A stretch of DNA of 64,000 nt, from assembly GCF_011067745.1 (NCBI RefSeq), contig NZ_JAAMPJ010000014.1, positions 248,001-312,000 of the forward strand, in the 5' to 3' direction. The DNA comes from Lentzea alba (lineage in GTDB: Bacteria > Actinomycetota > Actinomycetes > Mycobacteriales > Pseudonocardiaceae). Under the pieces are notes generated by a model, which was given only the letters and a program-made list of their open reading frames with translations, did no database searches and was not told the origin of the DNA. Positions 53,248-60,250 of the stretch are shown here, in pieces. The translations under genes and the position numbers were made by a program. Numbering within the stretch: the stretch's first letter is position 1; the number at the start of each line of letters is the position of its first letter.

Positions 53248-53428
53248 GAAGCACCCCCGGCTCCGAGAGCACTCGCCGAAGCGAGCTACCGGGGACGACG
53301 AGACGCCCGTACTGGCGCTCAGCCGTCAGCACCCCGAGCCGGATCGCCCGGAACACCGCAGACTGGCTGACACCGAGCACCCAAGCGGTCTCACTGATGG
53401 TGTGAACAGAAGACACAGAAGTACGCAT
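53240..53428 (-). CDS. Small HTH protein (excisionase/MerR-like fold)
   Basis: A 62-residue DNA-binding protein with ISETAWVLGVSQSAVFRAIRLGVLTAER, a helix-turn-helix followed by the short wing YGRLVVPGSSLRRVL, as in excisionase and HTH_17 proteins. It is the first gene of the coupled minus-strand operon. Two roles are possible: recombination directionality factor, or activator of the operon. The ATG at 53428 has TGAAGGGCCT in the upstream leader. The nearby inverted repeats (53452-53487) could be its targets or those of the divergent XRE protein. Confidence 0.7.
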   Translation of the reverse strand: MRTSVSSVHTISETAWVLGVSQSAVFRAIRLGVLTAERQYGRLVVPGSSLRRVLSEPGVLRD

Positions 53429-53451
53429 AGGAATAGGCCCTTCAAAGAGTG

Positions 53452-53487
53452 AGCTGACGATTTCAGCTCTATCTGATTGATTTCAGC
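53452..53487. promoter_or_regulatory. Operator region of the mobile element
   Basis: AGCTGA-CGATT-TCAGCT (53452-53468) is a perfect inverted repeat, and GATTTCAGC recurs exactly 20 bp on (53459 and 53479), within CTGA-N6-TCAG. The sites lie between the transfer operon (start 53428) and the XRE gene (start 53596). TAATAT (53560-53565) may be a -10 box for the latter. Confidence 0.55.
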
Positions 53488-53595
53488 GCACACAAAGGCG
53501 CGTTTGATCGCGCACAGCGCGAAATGCGCCGTGTCACGCCTCCAAACAACGCAAGGCGGCTAATATCAGCGCCGAGGCGGAACGCGGAGGAATAC

Positions 53596-53979
53596 GTGTC
53601 GGAGGATTGGGCGGCAGTCGCCAGAGCCATCAACGAGCGCGTGAACGAGCTCGGCTGGCGTCAACGCGAGCTCGCAGAACGCTCGAACGTCTCCCAGGCG
53701 ATCGTCCGCGAGATCCAGCACCACACAGTGGAGCGCCGGCGGGGGCCGCGGACGCTGGAATCCTTGTCTACAGCCATGGGCTGGCACCCGATGCACCTCG
53801 ACGCGGTGCTGCACGGCCGTCGCCCACCCGAGCGAGACGAGCCGATCACCGACCCCGGCGACTCGCTTTGGTCGCGTTTGGACAGTGTCGAACAGCGCCT
53901 GATCGACATCACCGAACGCCTCGACGACCTGAAGTCGGACCTCGCGTCGGTAGCGAAGCAAGTCCGCGAGAACCGGTAG
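53596..53979 (+). CDS. XRE-family repressor-like protein of the element
   Basis: A 127-residue protein with an N-terminal HTH (VARAINERVNELGWRQRELAERSNVSQAIVREI, about 8-45). The tail is a probable coiled coil (SLWSRLDSVEQRLIDITERLDDLKSDLASVAKQV) that would make it a dimer or larger. GTG 53596 has GGAGG 5 nt upstream; the frame to 53524 runs through the promoter region. It is divergent from the transfer operon and is the natural candidate for the regulator that keeps it silent. Confidence 0.78.
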   Translation: MSEDWAAVARAINERVNELGWRQRELAERSNVSQAIVREIQHHTVERRRGPRTLESLSTAMGWHPMHLDAVLHGRRPPERDEPITDPGDSLWSRLDSVEQRLIDITERLDDLKSDLASVAKQVRENR

Positions 53980-54051
53980 CGCGGTGCGTTTCTGCTGGTT
54001 GAGCGCTTTGATTTCCATGCACCAATTCCAGCGTGAATCGCCGCCCGAACC

Positions 54052-54084
54052 CATGCATGTCCAATGCAAGTTCAATGCAGGTTC
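54052..54084 (+). repeat. Three tandem 11-bp direct repeats before the first HTH-Nudix-like gene
   Basis: Units CATGCATGTCC (54052), AATGCAAGTTC (54063) and AATGCAGGTTC (54074) follow each other without spacers. Units 2 and 3 differ at one base; unit 1 matches unit 2 at eight of eleven. A period of 11 bp places each on the same DNA face. Confidence 0.6.
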
Positions 54085-54107
54085 TGCGCTCCGGGGGTAG
54101 CGCGAGC

Positions 54108-55679
54108 ATGAGCGAGAACACTGAGTGGACCGGCCAATCAGCGCGCTGCCTCCAAGCAGCACTACGCATGACTCACGAAGCCTTCGCCGAACACCTCGGC
54201 ATCGGCGTGCGCACAGTTGCCTCGTGGCACCAGAAGCCGGACACCAAACCGCGCTCGGGCATCCAACGCGAGCTGAACACCGCCCTGGCCAACGCACCCG
54301 ACGACGTCGTCGACCGCTACCTCGAACTGGTAAGCGGCGGTCCGCTGAACCTCCCAGACGGCGCCTCCGAAGACGCCGAACTCCGCCTGAGTGAAGACGC
54401 CACGATCGTCGCCGCCCTCAACTGGCTCGACGAGCGAGCAGACTGGGACCCCGGCACAGCACGCCGCGAGGTAGCCGCGCGCCTAGCAGCCCTGGACCTT
54501 CACGCCCTCCAGGACCGTGGCGTGCGCCGCGGCCGTGTGAACCAACGCGACACGGCGCGCGCACTCGCCGCCTACTACGGCAGCTCGGCGATCGGCCACG
54601 GCCGTTACACAGCCACGTTCGGCGCGAACACGTCTGCCTCAACCACGGTCCTGACTCATCCGAACTGGCTCGACCTCGACTGCCCACTGTTCCCCAAGCA
54701 CGACAAGCTGAAGCTCGCCGGCGTAACCCCAGCCGACAACATCACGATGGACGAGGCGAGCGCAGACCGCGCCGCGCAACGGCTGGCCGAAACGCTGGCC
54801 CTGGGACACCGCATGGTGAACATGCCGCTGTTCCGGCTGCTCGACGTGGACATGCGGAAGCACCAGCTCGTGGGCACCGTGGGCGTGACGGACTTCGTGG
54901 GGTACGTGGTGACGATGGACCTGCTCGAAGGCGAGCTGGTCGACGCGCTAACCACCGATCAACCGACCAGCCCCGGTGCACTCCCCCTCCGCGACACCTA
55001 CATGCCGAACCTGATGGCCGCGCTCAACGTCGGCGACCGAATGTGCGCAGGCGGAGCCCTCGCGCTCACAGCGATCGCCCGCCCCGCGGACGCATTCCGC
55101 AGCGAACCGGACTATCTCCTGCTCGTCCAGGAACGCTCAGGCCACGTGATCAACGCGGCCCGCCGCCTGGCCGTGATCCCCAAGGGCTTCCACCAGCCGC
55201 TAACGGACTTCCGCGCCGACACACAGGTAGGCGCGACCCTCCGTCGCGAGATGGAAGAGGAACTGTTCGGCCGCGAAGACGTCGACAACACGGTCGGCGA
55301 GCAGCGCCACGCGGACCCGATGCACCCAAGCCGGCTGTCTGAGCCGATGCGCTGGCTACTGGCCGAACCAGGCCGCCTTCGTATGGAGTGCACAGGCTTC
55401 GGCCTGAACCTCGTGAGCGGCAACTTCGAGTTCGCCAGCCTCATCGTCATCGAAGACGAGGAGTTCTGGACCCGCTACGGCGGAGACGTCCAAGCCAACT
55501 GGGAAGCGTCCCGTCTGCACCAGTACTCCAGCCACGACGCGGAGCTCCTGGACGAACTCGTCAACGATGTAGCTTGGAGCAACGAAGGGCTCTTCGCCCT
55601 TCTGCAGGGCCTACGCCGCCTCCGCGAAATCGGAGGCACCCGCGTAGACCTGCCAGAGATCGAATGGGAGATCAGGTGA
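54108..55679 (+). CDS. HTH regulator with Nudix-like C-terminal domain, copy 1
   Basis: A 523-residue protein. An HTH lies at about 10-60 (MTHEAFAEHLGIGVRTVASWHQKP), then a middle domain shared with copy 2 at 56014. The C-terminal part contains GATLRREMEEELFGREDVD, close to but not an exact Nudix box (the last Gly is displaced). IPKGFHQPLTDFRAD, MECTGFGLNLVSGN and EGLFALLQGLRRLREIGG are nearly the same in both copies. It might sense a nucleotide or nucleoside-diphosphate ligand; activity is not certain. ATG 54108 is the start, the frame to 54033 being inside the tandem repeats. The cupin frame follows with a GTGA overlap. Confidence 0.72.
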   Translation: MSENTEWTGQSARCLQAALRMTHEAFAEHLGIGVRTVASWHQKPDTKPRSGIQRELNTALANAPDDVVDRYLELVSGGPLNLPDGASEDAELRLSEDATIVAALNWLDERADWDPGTARREVAARLAALDLHALQDRGVRRGRVNQRDTARALAAYYGSSAIGHGRYTATFGANTSASTTVLTHPNWLDLDCPLFPKHDKLKLAGVTPADNITMDEASADRAAQRLAETLALGHRMVNMPLFRLLDVDMRKHQLVGTVGVTDFVGYVVTMDLLEGELVDALTTDQPTSPGALPLRDTYMPNLMAALNVGDRMCAGGALALTAIARPADAFRSEPDYLLLVQERSGHVINAARRLAVIPKGFHQPLTDFRADTQVGATLRREMEEELFGREDVDNTVGEQRHADPMHPSRLSEPMRWLLAEPGRLRMECTGFGLNLVSGNFEFASLIVIEDEEFWTRYGGDVQANWEASRLHQYSSHDAELLDELVNDVAWSNEGLFALLQGLRRLREIGGTRVDLPEIEWEIR

Positions 55680-56025
55680 CCGCCAACTGGCAAGCCGGCA
55701 ACGCCGCGGACGACAGCACGGAAACCCGCGGCTGGCTGGTCGGACACTTCATCGACCCGTCGATCGGCGTCCGCTCCCAAAGGACGTCGAAGTGAAGTGG
55801 GGAACCCACCCCGCGGGCGACAAGCGTCCAGATTGGACCGCAGACGACCAGCGCACAACTCTGGTCCTGTTGGTAGAAGGCAACTTCCGCGTAGACACCA
55901 CCGACGGCAGCAAGACCATGAGCCGCCAGGGCGACTACATCATGTGGGGACCGGGCGTAGACCACTCCTGGGAAGCCCTCGCGGACTCCGTCGTCATGAC
56001 CGTCCGCTGGCCGTCACAGACCTGA
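55676..56025 (+). pseudogene. Small cupin protein, apparently split by a frameshift
   Basis: Two frames seem to be halves of one protein of about 115 residues. GTG 55676 (GTGA overlap with the HTH-Nudix gene) gives 39 residues, ending at TGA 55793-55795 (TRGWLVGHFIDPSIGVRS). The second, opening at GTG 55792, gives 77 residues with cupin features (KWGTHPAGDKRPDW, TTLVLLVEGNFRVD, GDYIMWGPGVDHSW). Codons of the second frame just before 55792 read KDVEVKW, as expected for a continuous cupin, so the shift is near 55778-55782. The overlap GTGA could still give two separate chains. It may be a mutation, a recoding site or a sequencing error. Confidence 0.55.
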
Positions 56026-57564
56026 CAGCTCAAAGCTCGGCAGCTTCACCCGCGAGCCACCGACTTCACGCAACCGCCGGAGCCCTTGGAGCAACGCGAA
56101 CAACCCTTCGTTGCTCCAAGCCTCCTGCTGCACCAGGTCCGTGATGAGTTCGGCGTCCAGGCTTGAGTACAACGTCAGCCCGGACGCCTCCCAGTTCGCC
56201 TCAAGCTGCCCGCCGAACCGCGGCCAGAACTCCTCGTCTTCGATCACCACGAGCGTTGCGAACTCGTAGTTGCCGCTCACGAGGTTCAGCCCGAACCCGG
56301 TGCATTCCATCCGCAACCGGCCCGACTCGTCCTCCAGCCACCTCATGGGCGCAGACCAGCGACCTGGATGCATGGGCGATGCCGCCCGCGTGGCGCCCAC
56401 TGTCGTGTCCACGTCACTGCGCCCGAACAACTCTTCCTCCAGCTCTCGCCGGAGCGTGGCACCGAGCCGGACATCAGCCCGAGGATCGGTGAGCGGCTGA
56501 TGGAAGCCCTTCGGGATGACCGCCAACTTCCCAGCGGCGTTCACCACCTGACCCGACCGCGTCTGCACAATCAACGCGTAGTCCGCGGCACCTCGGAACG
56601 GGTCCGTCGGCCGCGCAATCGCCACAAGCGACAGAACCCCACCCGCACAGACGCGCCCAGCGACATCGAGCACAGCATCCATGTCCGGCAAGTACTTGTT
56701 CCGCAACGGGTGCAGCACGCCGGAACCGCTCGCCACCGCATCCGCCAGCTCCGCTTCAAGCAGGTCCATCGTCAGCGCGTACTCGACAAAGCTCCCCACG
56801 TCGACGGCCCCACCGATGCCCCGTGAGCCGACGTTGATCTCTGCCAACCGGTACAGCGGCAGGTTCGCGAACCGCACACCGAGAGCAGCAGTCATCACAA
56901 GCCGCTGGACAGCCGCCTCCGCGCAGCCTGCGTCCAAAGCAGGCACCGCCCCAGCTCGCTGCACGAGAGCCAGTCGCTCGTCGCCAGTGTCGAGCGACAG
57001 CCCGAGGTCATTCCATTCGGCCCGCGTGAACACGCTGGTCCGAACATCCAAGTCCAGGCCACGGACCCCGAACGTGGCGTCGGTTCGGTAGTACCGCCTC
57101 ACAACGTCCGCGATCTGACTCCGGCCGATCCCACCCCGCCGTGCCCGCCGTCCCTGGAGCACCCCAACGTCAGCGACCTTCAACCCGGCACTCAGCTTCG
57201 CCGCGGCCGAACCTGACGGCCAGCCAGCCGCACCGTCCAGCCACTCGAACGCACCCGCCAAACCTGGATGAGCCGACGCGCCAACCGCGCTTTCCGCAGG
57301 ACCGCGCTCCACCGGCGGAGACAGCAACACCTCGACCGTCGCACCGAACATGCTCTCCAGCAGTCGGGCGGTACTCGCCTTCACCTGACCAAGAGGCTCG
57401 CCTCCAGACCGACGACCAGCAACAAGCCTCTGCAGGTGCCGGAGCCCGAGCGTGCCAGGCTCCCGATGCTCTCGCGCGTACAGCTCGGCTTCCTCGACAA
57501 ACTCCTCCAGCGTCAGCCGACGTTCCCAAATCCGCTGCTCAAGCACGGTGCGAAACGTTCGCAT
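56014..57564 (-). CDS. HTH-type regulator with Nudix-like C-terminal domain, copy 2
   Basis: A 516-residue paralogue of the protein at 54108, encoded on the other strand. The N-terminal 110 residues differ (a helical region with RLTLEEFVEEAELYAREH and GTLGLRHLQRLVAG that may be a diverged HTH). From about residue 120 on the two align, including IPKGFHQPLTDPRAD, GATLRRELEEELFGRSDVD and MECTGFGLNLVSGN. ATG 57564 has AGGAGGGG upstream. The 3' end overlaps the cupin frame by 12 nt. So the cupin is enclosed by the two copies, and the three probably work together. Confidence 0.72.
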   Translation of the reverse strand: MRTFRTVLEQRIWERRLTLEEFVEEAELYAREHREPGTLGLRHLQRLVAGRRSGGEPLGQVKASTARLLESMFGATVEVLLSPPVERGPAESAVGASAHPGLAGAFEWLDGAAGWPSGSAAAKLSAGLKVADVGVLQGRRARRGGIGRSQIADVVRRYYRTDATFGVRGLDLDVRTSVFTRAEWNDLGLSLDTGDERLALVQRAGAVPALDAGCAEAAVQRLVMTAALGVRFANLPLYRLAEINVGSRGIGGAVDVGSFVEYALTMDLLEAELADAVASGSGVLHPLRNKYLPDMDAVLDVAGRVCAGGVLSLVAIARPTDPFRGAADYALIVQTRSGQVVNAAGKLAVIPKGFHQPLTDPRADVRLGATLRRELEEELFGRSDVDTTVGATRAASPMHPGRWSAPMRWLEDESGRLRMECTGFGLNLVSGNYEFATLVVIEDEEFWPRFGGQLEANWEASGLTLYSSLDAELITDLVQQEAWSNEGLFALLQGLRRLREVGGSRVKLPSFELSGL

Positions 57565-57577
57565 CGCCCCTCCTAGC

Positions 57578-57607
57578 TTCCCAGGTCGCAGCAGGTCGTC
57601 CCAGGTC
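57578..57607 (-). repeat. Three tandem 10-bp direct repeats before the second HTH-Nudix-like gene
   Basis: Forward-strand units TTCCCAGGTC (57578), GCAGCAGGTC (57588) and GTCCCAGGTC (57598) abut. All end in CAGGTC, and two share CCCAGGTC. They lie 14-43 nt before the start codon on the coding strand, overlapping the expected leader. Confidence 0.55.
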
Positions 57608-57639
57608 ACCCACAGGCCGTTCCGCTGATCGAGCGCTGA

Positions 57640-57655
57640 TGAAATCTTGATTTCA
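57640..57655. promoter_or_regulatory. Perfect palindromic operator TGAAATC-TT-GATTTCA
   Basis: Two 7-bp arms around TT, 76 nt upstream of the second HTH-Nudix-like start. The arm GATTTCA is shared with the two GATTTCAGC sites at 53459 and 53479, and a partial form (TTTGATTTCC) stands near 54007. One regulator may bind all of them. Confidence 0.55.
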
Positions 57656-57769
57656 GTCTGACACGCCCGCTCAACATCCGTCAGACCGTCCGGTGACGTG
57701 AGGACTCCGCGTCCGCCTCAACCACGTCACCGGACACCCCAAACGCACGCCTGCGGGAAGGGAGTCGCC

Positions 57770-57895
57770 ATGACCGCGATCACGGTCGTCTTCGGCGTTG
57801 TAGCAGCGGCGACATGGTCATGGGTCATCGGCGACCACTTCGACTGGTGGCAACGAGCAGCCGCACGCCGACGTCACCAGAGCTCTAGCCACTAG
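57770..57895 (+). CDS. 41-residue single-pass membrane peptide
   Basis: A short protein with one hydrophobic segment (ITVVFGVVAAATWSWVIG) and a basic, His/Ser-rich tail (RAAARRRHQSSSH). ATG 57770 has GGGAAGGGAG just upstream. No family is recognised. It is divergent from the second HTH-Nudix-like gene and followed by a doubtful small gene and regulators. Confidence 0.5.
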   Translation: MTAITVVFGVVAAATWSWVIGDHFDWWQRAAARRRHQSSSH

Positions 57896-57908
57896 GCCGG
57901 TCGCTCAG

Positions 57909-58166
57909 ATGGACGGCCTCACAGCCGAAGCGATCGGCGAGAAGTGGTTGTCGCTCACCAACGAGCAGCGGTCCGAGTTGCTGTCACAGCGACGCGAGAA
58001 CCAGCTCAACGAGAAGGCACTCGACGAGGCGCCCACCAACCACGGCGAGAACGAACAGCCCTCCAGGTCGGCGAGCACGCCGATCCCGAGCTTCTCACCA
58101 AGTTCTTCGCACCAGAGCAAGGAATTGCGACATGCCCAAGAGGTACTCCACCGCACGCGGCCGTGA
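57909..58166 (+). CDS. Small hypothetical protein, possibly frameshifted
   Basis: An 85-residue frame opening at ATG 57909 with a protein-like first half (LTAEAIGEKWLSLTNEQRSELLSQ). From about 58066 the GC-rich third-position pattern moves to another frame, which reads GEHADPELLTKFFAPEQG, more protein-like than this frame (SRSASTPIPSFSPSSSHQ). It may therefore be a gene with a frameshift near 58060. Its end overlaps the DUF5753-type gene that follows. No family is recognised. Confidence 0.35.
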   Translation: MDGLTAEAIGEKWLSLTNEQRSELLSQRRENQLNEKALDEAPTNHGENEQPSRSASTPIPSFSPSSSHQSKELRHAQEVLHRTRP

Positions 58167-59031
58167 GTTCGGCGAGAGGCTGCGAGCGGCCATCGCGCAA
58201 GCGGGCATGACATCCCGACAGCTCGCCGACCTGCTGTGCTGGCAGGAGGCCAAGGTCTCGGACATGGTGAACGGCAAGGGAGGGATCACCACCTTGGAGC
58301 TCGCGGTGGTACTCGGCATCTGCCGAGTACCTGAGCCCGAACGCGAGTACCTGCTCAGCCTCTTCCCCGCCACCGAGCTGAACGGCTGGTGGCAGCCACA
58401 CGGCAAGCGCGCACCAGTCCGATCGCACACAGCCCGCACCAACCTTGCCGCGGCTAAGACCCTGGTCAGCTGGCAACCTCATGCGATCCCGGACCTCCTC
58501 CGGACAACGGACTACGCGCGTGGAGTGCTAGCTGCTTCAGCCACCGTGCCGACGACCGAACTGGACGAGCGGCTGCGTGCGTTGCACGAGATGCAGGAGC
58601 TGCTCCGCAACGGCCTCGACTGCACGTTCTATATCCACGAGTTCGCCCTTGAACTCCAGGTCGGTGGGCGCGAAGGGCACATCGCCCAGCTGCAACACCT
58701 CATGCGCATGGCGGCCTGGAGGAAGATCCGGATCTTGATCGTGCCCGCGGCAGCTGGCGCGCATGCCGGCATGGCTGGACCGTTCACGCAGCTCACGTTC
58801 CCGAAGTACCAGCCGCTGATCTGGACCATGACAGAGAACTCCAGCCTCTTCGTCGAAGAGGAACACGCGGTCGAAGGCTACGAAGCAGTCGTCCAGGCAC
58901 TCGACGCGATCAGCCTCGACGAGGACCAGTCGCTGAAGTGGATCTCCCGCCGATGCGTGCGCCTCCAGGAGTCCGACGGAGCCGAGGACGTGATCCGCGA
59001 AGACGAGGACGAGCCCTTTCCGCCGCTGTAG
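58132..59031 (+). CDS. XRE-family regulator with DUF5753 domain, copy 1
   Basis: A 299-residue regulator. An HTH lies at about 10-60 (GREFGERLRAAIAQAGMTSRQLADLL) and the DUF5753 region from about 105 (VSWQPHAIPDLLRTTDYARGVL, later TVPTTELDERLRAL and an HAGMAGPFTQLTFP stretch). These proteins are abundant in actinomycetes and usually pair with a small DUF397 gene; none is seen here. ATG 58132 has AAGGAATTG upstream, a weak ribosome site. Role unknown. Confidence 0.82.
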   Translation: MPKRYSTARGREFGERLRAAIAQAGMTSRQLADLLCWQEAKVSDMVNGKGGITTLELAVVLGICRVPEPEREYLLSLFPATELNGWWQPHGKRAPVRSHTARTNLAAAKTLVSWQPHAIPDLLRTTDYARGVLAASATVPTTELDERLRALHEMQELLRNGLDCTFYIHEFALELQVGGREGHIAQLQHLMRMAAWRKIRILIVPAAAGAHAGMAGPFTQLTFPKYQPLIWTMTENSSLFVEEEHAVEGYEAVVQALDAISLDEDQSLKWISRRCVRLQESDGAEDVIREDEDEPFPPL

Positions 59032-59094
59032 GCGACAAGCGCTTCGCCACCGAGATGAGAGCGAGCAGACTGATCGTGAGGCGTCGATCTCCTC

Positions 59095-59937
59095 ATGCCT
59101 AAGGACTTCCGAGCCACTGCGCTCGAACGCGCTGTCGGCCGAAAGCTGGTCAAGTGGCGAGACGAACGCGACCTCAGCCTCGTCGAAGCAGGCAGTCGCG
59201 TAGGTTTCAGCAGCGCCAAGCTGTCCATGATGGAGAACGCGATACAGCCCTCTGCGGTCATCGACATCATGGCACTGGGCTACGTCTACAAGGTGCCCAC
59301 ACCTGAGTGGCAGTTCGTCATGTCGCAGGCGCAGCACGCCGCGGACCTGAGAGCACTCCGGCAGCCCCAAGCGGCCATCTTCGACCCGGCTGAGGACTTT
59401 CCCCTTCTGCTTGCTGATGCGACACAGCTGCGGACGTGCGCCACGGACATGGTGCCGGCTATCTTCCAGCTCGCCGACTACACCACAGCAACGACGCAGC
59501 GGAACGACCCGGCCAGAGCCGCCCAGCTCTCGCGCGCTAGGGAGACATGGGCAACCCGTTCAAGCGGGGACGACCCCCTTGCGGTCGAGGCAATGTTTCC
59601 GGAGGCGGTGCTGCGGCAGGTCGTAGGCGGAAGACGCGTGCTGAAGGCACAGCTGCTTCACCTCATGGAGGTGAGCGAGCTGCCAAAGGTGAGCCTTCGG
59701 GTCGTGCCGCACTCGGCTGGCGCCTATCCCGCGATGAGCTGCCCCGTCACTTGGCTGAGCTTTCCGCACCGACAGCACAACGACGTCGTGTACACGGAAA
59801 CGTTCCTTCGCACCGAGTACGTGGAGACCCACTCCCAGATCGGACGGGTGGCCGAGCGGTTCTCCGCGTTGCGTACGCTGGCGCTCGACGAGGCCGAGTC
59901 ATTGGAACTCATCGCCGAGGCTGCCACGTGCATCTAG
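59095..59937 (+). CDS. XRE-family regulator with DUF5753 domain, copy 2
   Basis: A 280-residue regulator with an HTH at about 12-60 (LVKWRDERDLSLVEAGSRVGFSSAKLSMMENA) and a DUF5753 region from about 105 (AIFQLADYTTATTQ, then VVPHSAGAYPAMSCPVTWLSFP). It is only distantly similar to copy 1, so the two are not a recent duplication. There are 63 nt between them. No DUF397 partner follows. The ATG at 59095 starts 15 residues before the HTH, typical of the family. Confidence 0.82.
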   Translation: MPKDFRATALERAVGRKLVKWRDERDLSLVEAGSRVGFSSAKLSMMENAIQPSAVIDIMALGYVYKVPTPEWQFVMSQAQHAADLRALRQPQAAIFDPAEDFPLLLADATQLRTCATDMVPAIFQLADYTTATTQRNDPARAAQLSRARETWATRSSGDDPLAVEAMFPEAVLRQVVGGRRVLKAQLLHLMEVSELPKVSLRVVPHSAGAYPAMSCPVTWLSFPHRQHNDVVYTETFLRTEYVETHSQIGRVAERFSALRTLALDEAESLELIAEAATCI

Positions 59938-60250
59938 GCCACGACCACCAAACGACCACCGCACTGTGCCGCAGCCGATGCACATGCACCAGGCCCAGAC
60001 CAGCCCCGGGGGGAGGCTCTGGCTCCATCTTGGTGACCGTGCGGGGAACACGGAACCGCCCGGGGCCTTCCTGCACACGAATACATGCCAGGCGTCGCTC
60101 TCGGACTGGCGACCGGGCAGGTAGGACACGATCGTCAGCCGACCACACTGGGCAGCAGCAGCCGCTTACAGCGGGCTTTACCCCGCGTTGATCACTGGTT
60201 CAGAGATGTCTCCTGATGGGGTGACATACCGCATCGCTTGGACGACACGG
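59938..60250. other. Intergenic stretch between the regulators and the Gabija pair
   Basis: No credible gene is seen in these 313 nt; the crossing frames have no family features. A hairpin-like AGCCGCT-TAC-AGCGGGCT with TTT after it lies at about 60160-60179 and could end transcription from either side. Base composition changes here from GC-rich to more mixed. Confidence 0.4.

Noticed and set aside
55780-55795. Programmed -1 frameshift site in the cupin gene
   Set aside because: The bases around CTCCCAAAGG do not allow both tRNAs to re-pair after a -1 slip (the X XXY YYZ pattern is not met in the zero frame), so mutation or error is more likely.
59899-60148. Minus-strand frames of 76-79 codons before the Gabija pair
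   Set aside because: No ribosome site, no recognisable features, and biased Ser/Trp/Gly content.
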